Shown here piece after piece: positions 11,549 through 12,127 of a stretch of 12,127 bases of DNA (within the stretch, counting starts at the first letter, position 1; each line of letters opens with the position of its first letter). The DNA is from Akkermansiaceae bacterium UBA5688. GTDB taxonomy: Bacteria > Verrucomicrobiota > Verrucomicrobiia > Verrucomicrobiales > Akkermansiaceae. A program made the position numbers and the translations under genes. The stretch covers positions 1-12,127 of the forward strand of contig DIHU01000131.1 of assembly GCA_002420315.1 (NCBI GenBank), written 5' to 3'. Below the pieces are notes generated by a model. The model saw nothing but the letters and a program-made list of their open reading frames with translations. It searched no databases and was not told the DNA's origin.

Positions 11549-12127
11549 GTGTTCGAAAAAATAATCAGCAAAACTCCTGAGACGCCTCAGGCCCCCCGTC
11601 CTGCGGCACCGACCCGGACTACTCCTCAAGCACCAGCTGCTGCTCCTGCCCGAGCTCCTCAGCAGGCTGCTGCCCCTGTCAGCCCTACCGGCGGACAGCG
11701 CAATATTCTTAGCAACGACGTGCATATTAAAGGATCGGTCAGATTTACTGATGATCTCCTTGTTGATGGGCGAATCGAAGGCGAAATCAGTAGCGATGGT
11801 GCCCTCACAGTTGCCGAGAACGCCCATCTTAAAGCTGAGGTCTCGACCAAATCTATCGTGATTTACGGCAAGGTTCATGGTAATGTTACCTGCACTGAGC
11901 GAGTTGAAATCAAAGGCAGTGCCGAAATGGTTGGTGACGTTAAGGCAAGCATGATCTCCATCGAGCCCGGCGCGATCTTTGTTGGTAAATCCGAAGTCGG
12001 AAACCCATCCTCTGCTCCCAAGAAAAATGCTCCAACCCCTCAGAGTGGAGACAAAAAAAATAGGGATCCACAGTCTAATAACGTCCAGGACAACAAACCT
12101 CAGGACAACAAGGCTCAAGACAACAAG
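11549..12127 (+). CDS. Bactofilin (polymer-forming cytoskeletal protein), partial at 3' end
   Basis: A reading frame of 193 codons open to the right edge, starting at GTG 11549. An in-frame TAA at 11522 and the absence of other start codons fix this choice. Bactofilins are beta-helical proteins that polymerise without nucleotides and act at the inner membrane in cell shape, stalks or chromosome organisation. Residues 1-52 are a Pro/Ala-rich disordered leader. Residues 53-148 are the DUF583 core: NILSNDVHIKGSV, DDLLVDGRIEGEI, LTVAENAHLKAEV, IVIYGKVHGNV, VEIKGSAEMVGDV and SMISIEPGAIFVGKS show the repeated hydrophobic/Gly pattern of successive beta-helix turns. After 150 comes a hydrophilic tail that turns into a five-residue tandem repeat and continues past the window. 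It lies 75 bp after the TPR protein gene. The family is certain; the cellular role is not known. Confidence 0.93.
   Translation, partial: MFEKIISKTPETPQAPRPAAPTRTTPQAPAAAPARAPQQAAAPVSPTGGQRNILSNDVHIKGSVRFTDDLLVDGRIEGEISSDGALTVAENAHLKAEVSTKSIVIYGKVHGNVTCTERVEIKGSAEMVGDVKASMISIEPGAIFVGKSEVGNPSSAPKKNAPTPQSGDKKNRDPQSNNVQDNKPQDNKAQDNK
12071..12127 (+). repeat. 15-bp in-frame tandem repeat encoding QDNKx in the bactofilin tail
   Basis: A degenerate unit QSNNV (12071-12085) is followed by QDNKP (12086-12100), QDNKA (12101-12115) and QDNK (12116-12127, cut by the edge). The DNA copies CAGGACAACAAA, CAGGACAACAAG and CAAGACAACAAG differ at only one or two bases, so the array expanded recently. The number of copies beyond the window is unknown. 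Confidence 0.85.

Noticed and set aside
11513..12118. A 201-codon open frame on the minus strand opposite the bactofilin.
   Set aside because: The plus-strand frame has unmistakable bactofilin repeats; the minus frame has no family resemblance and mirrors it in antisense.
1..12127. CRISPR array, insertion sequence, tRNA or defence system.
   Set aside because: No repeat-spacer pattern, transposase frame, terminal inverted repeats, tRNA-like fold or defence-protein motif was seen; all large frames belong to metabolic or envelope genes.

Overview
The window looks like chromosomal DNA from a Gram-negative bacterium of the Verrucomicrobiota/Planctomycetota type, most likely Verrucomicrobiota. This is inferred from lpxB (lipid A, so an outer membrane), a bactofilin, a Tat-exported sialidase-like protein of a type common in those phyla, a NagA-like protein with a short N-terminus, and several starts with no clear Shine-Dalgarno sequence. 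No rRNA, tRNA, CRISPR, insertion sequence or phage gene was seen.

Left block (1-3280), amino-sugar and sialoglycan handling. Three genes on the minus strand form a tight operon: a NagB-like glucosamine-6-phosphate deaminase, a Gfo/Idh/MocA oxidoreductase (4-bp ATGA overlap) and a NagA-like N-acetylglucosamine-6-phosphate deacetylase (2-bp gap) that runs off the left edge. A Tat-signal, five-Asp-box sialidase-family protein is transcribed divergently. Together they suggest release of an exported sugar residue followed by cytoplasmic amino-sugar breakdown.

Middle block (3591-8464), a four-gene plus-strand cluster that matches the complete trans-4-hydroxy-L-proline degradation pathway. In gene order it holds a DHDPS-family deaminase (step 3), a proline-racemase-family 4-hydroxyproline 2-epimerase (step 1), a 2-oxoglutarate-semialdehyde dehydrogenase (step 4) and a DadA-type FAD D-hydroxyproline oxidase/dehydrogenase (step 2). 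Hydroxyproline would enter the TCA cycle as 2-oxoglutarate. No transporter or regulator is visible in the window. A 310-bp gene-free stretch with a clear hairpin precedes the cluster, and a 10-bp-stem hairpin sits just before the oxidase start.

Right block (8498-12127), envelope functions. lpxB and a one-TM protein of unknown function are on the minus strand. Divergent from them are a membrane-anchored TPR protein with a long Pro/Glu-rich tail and a bactofilin gene cut by the right edge. The bactofilin starts at GTG and ends in a five-residue tandem repeat.

Hydroxyproline plus sialic acid/GlcNAc genes fit growth on animal matrix, mucus or hydroxyproline-rich cell-wall glycoproteins; this is inference from gene content. 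Across the window the plus strand is C-rich over G, including under minus-strand genes, which suggests a replication-strand bias.
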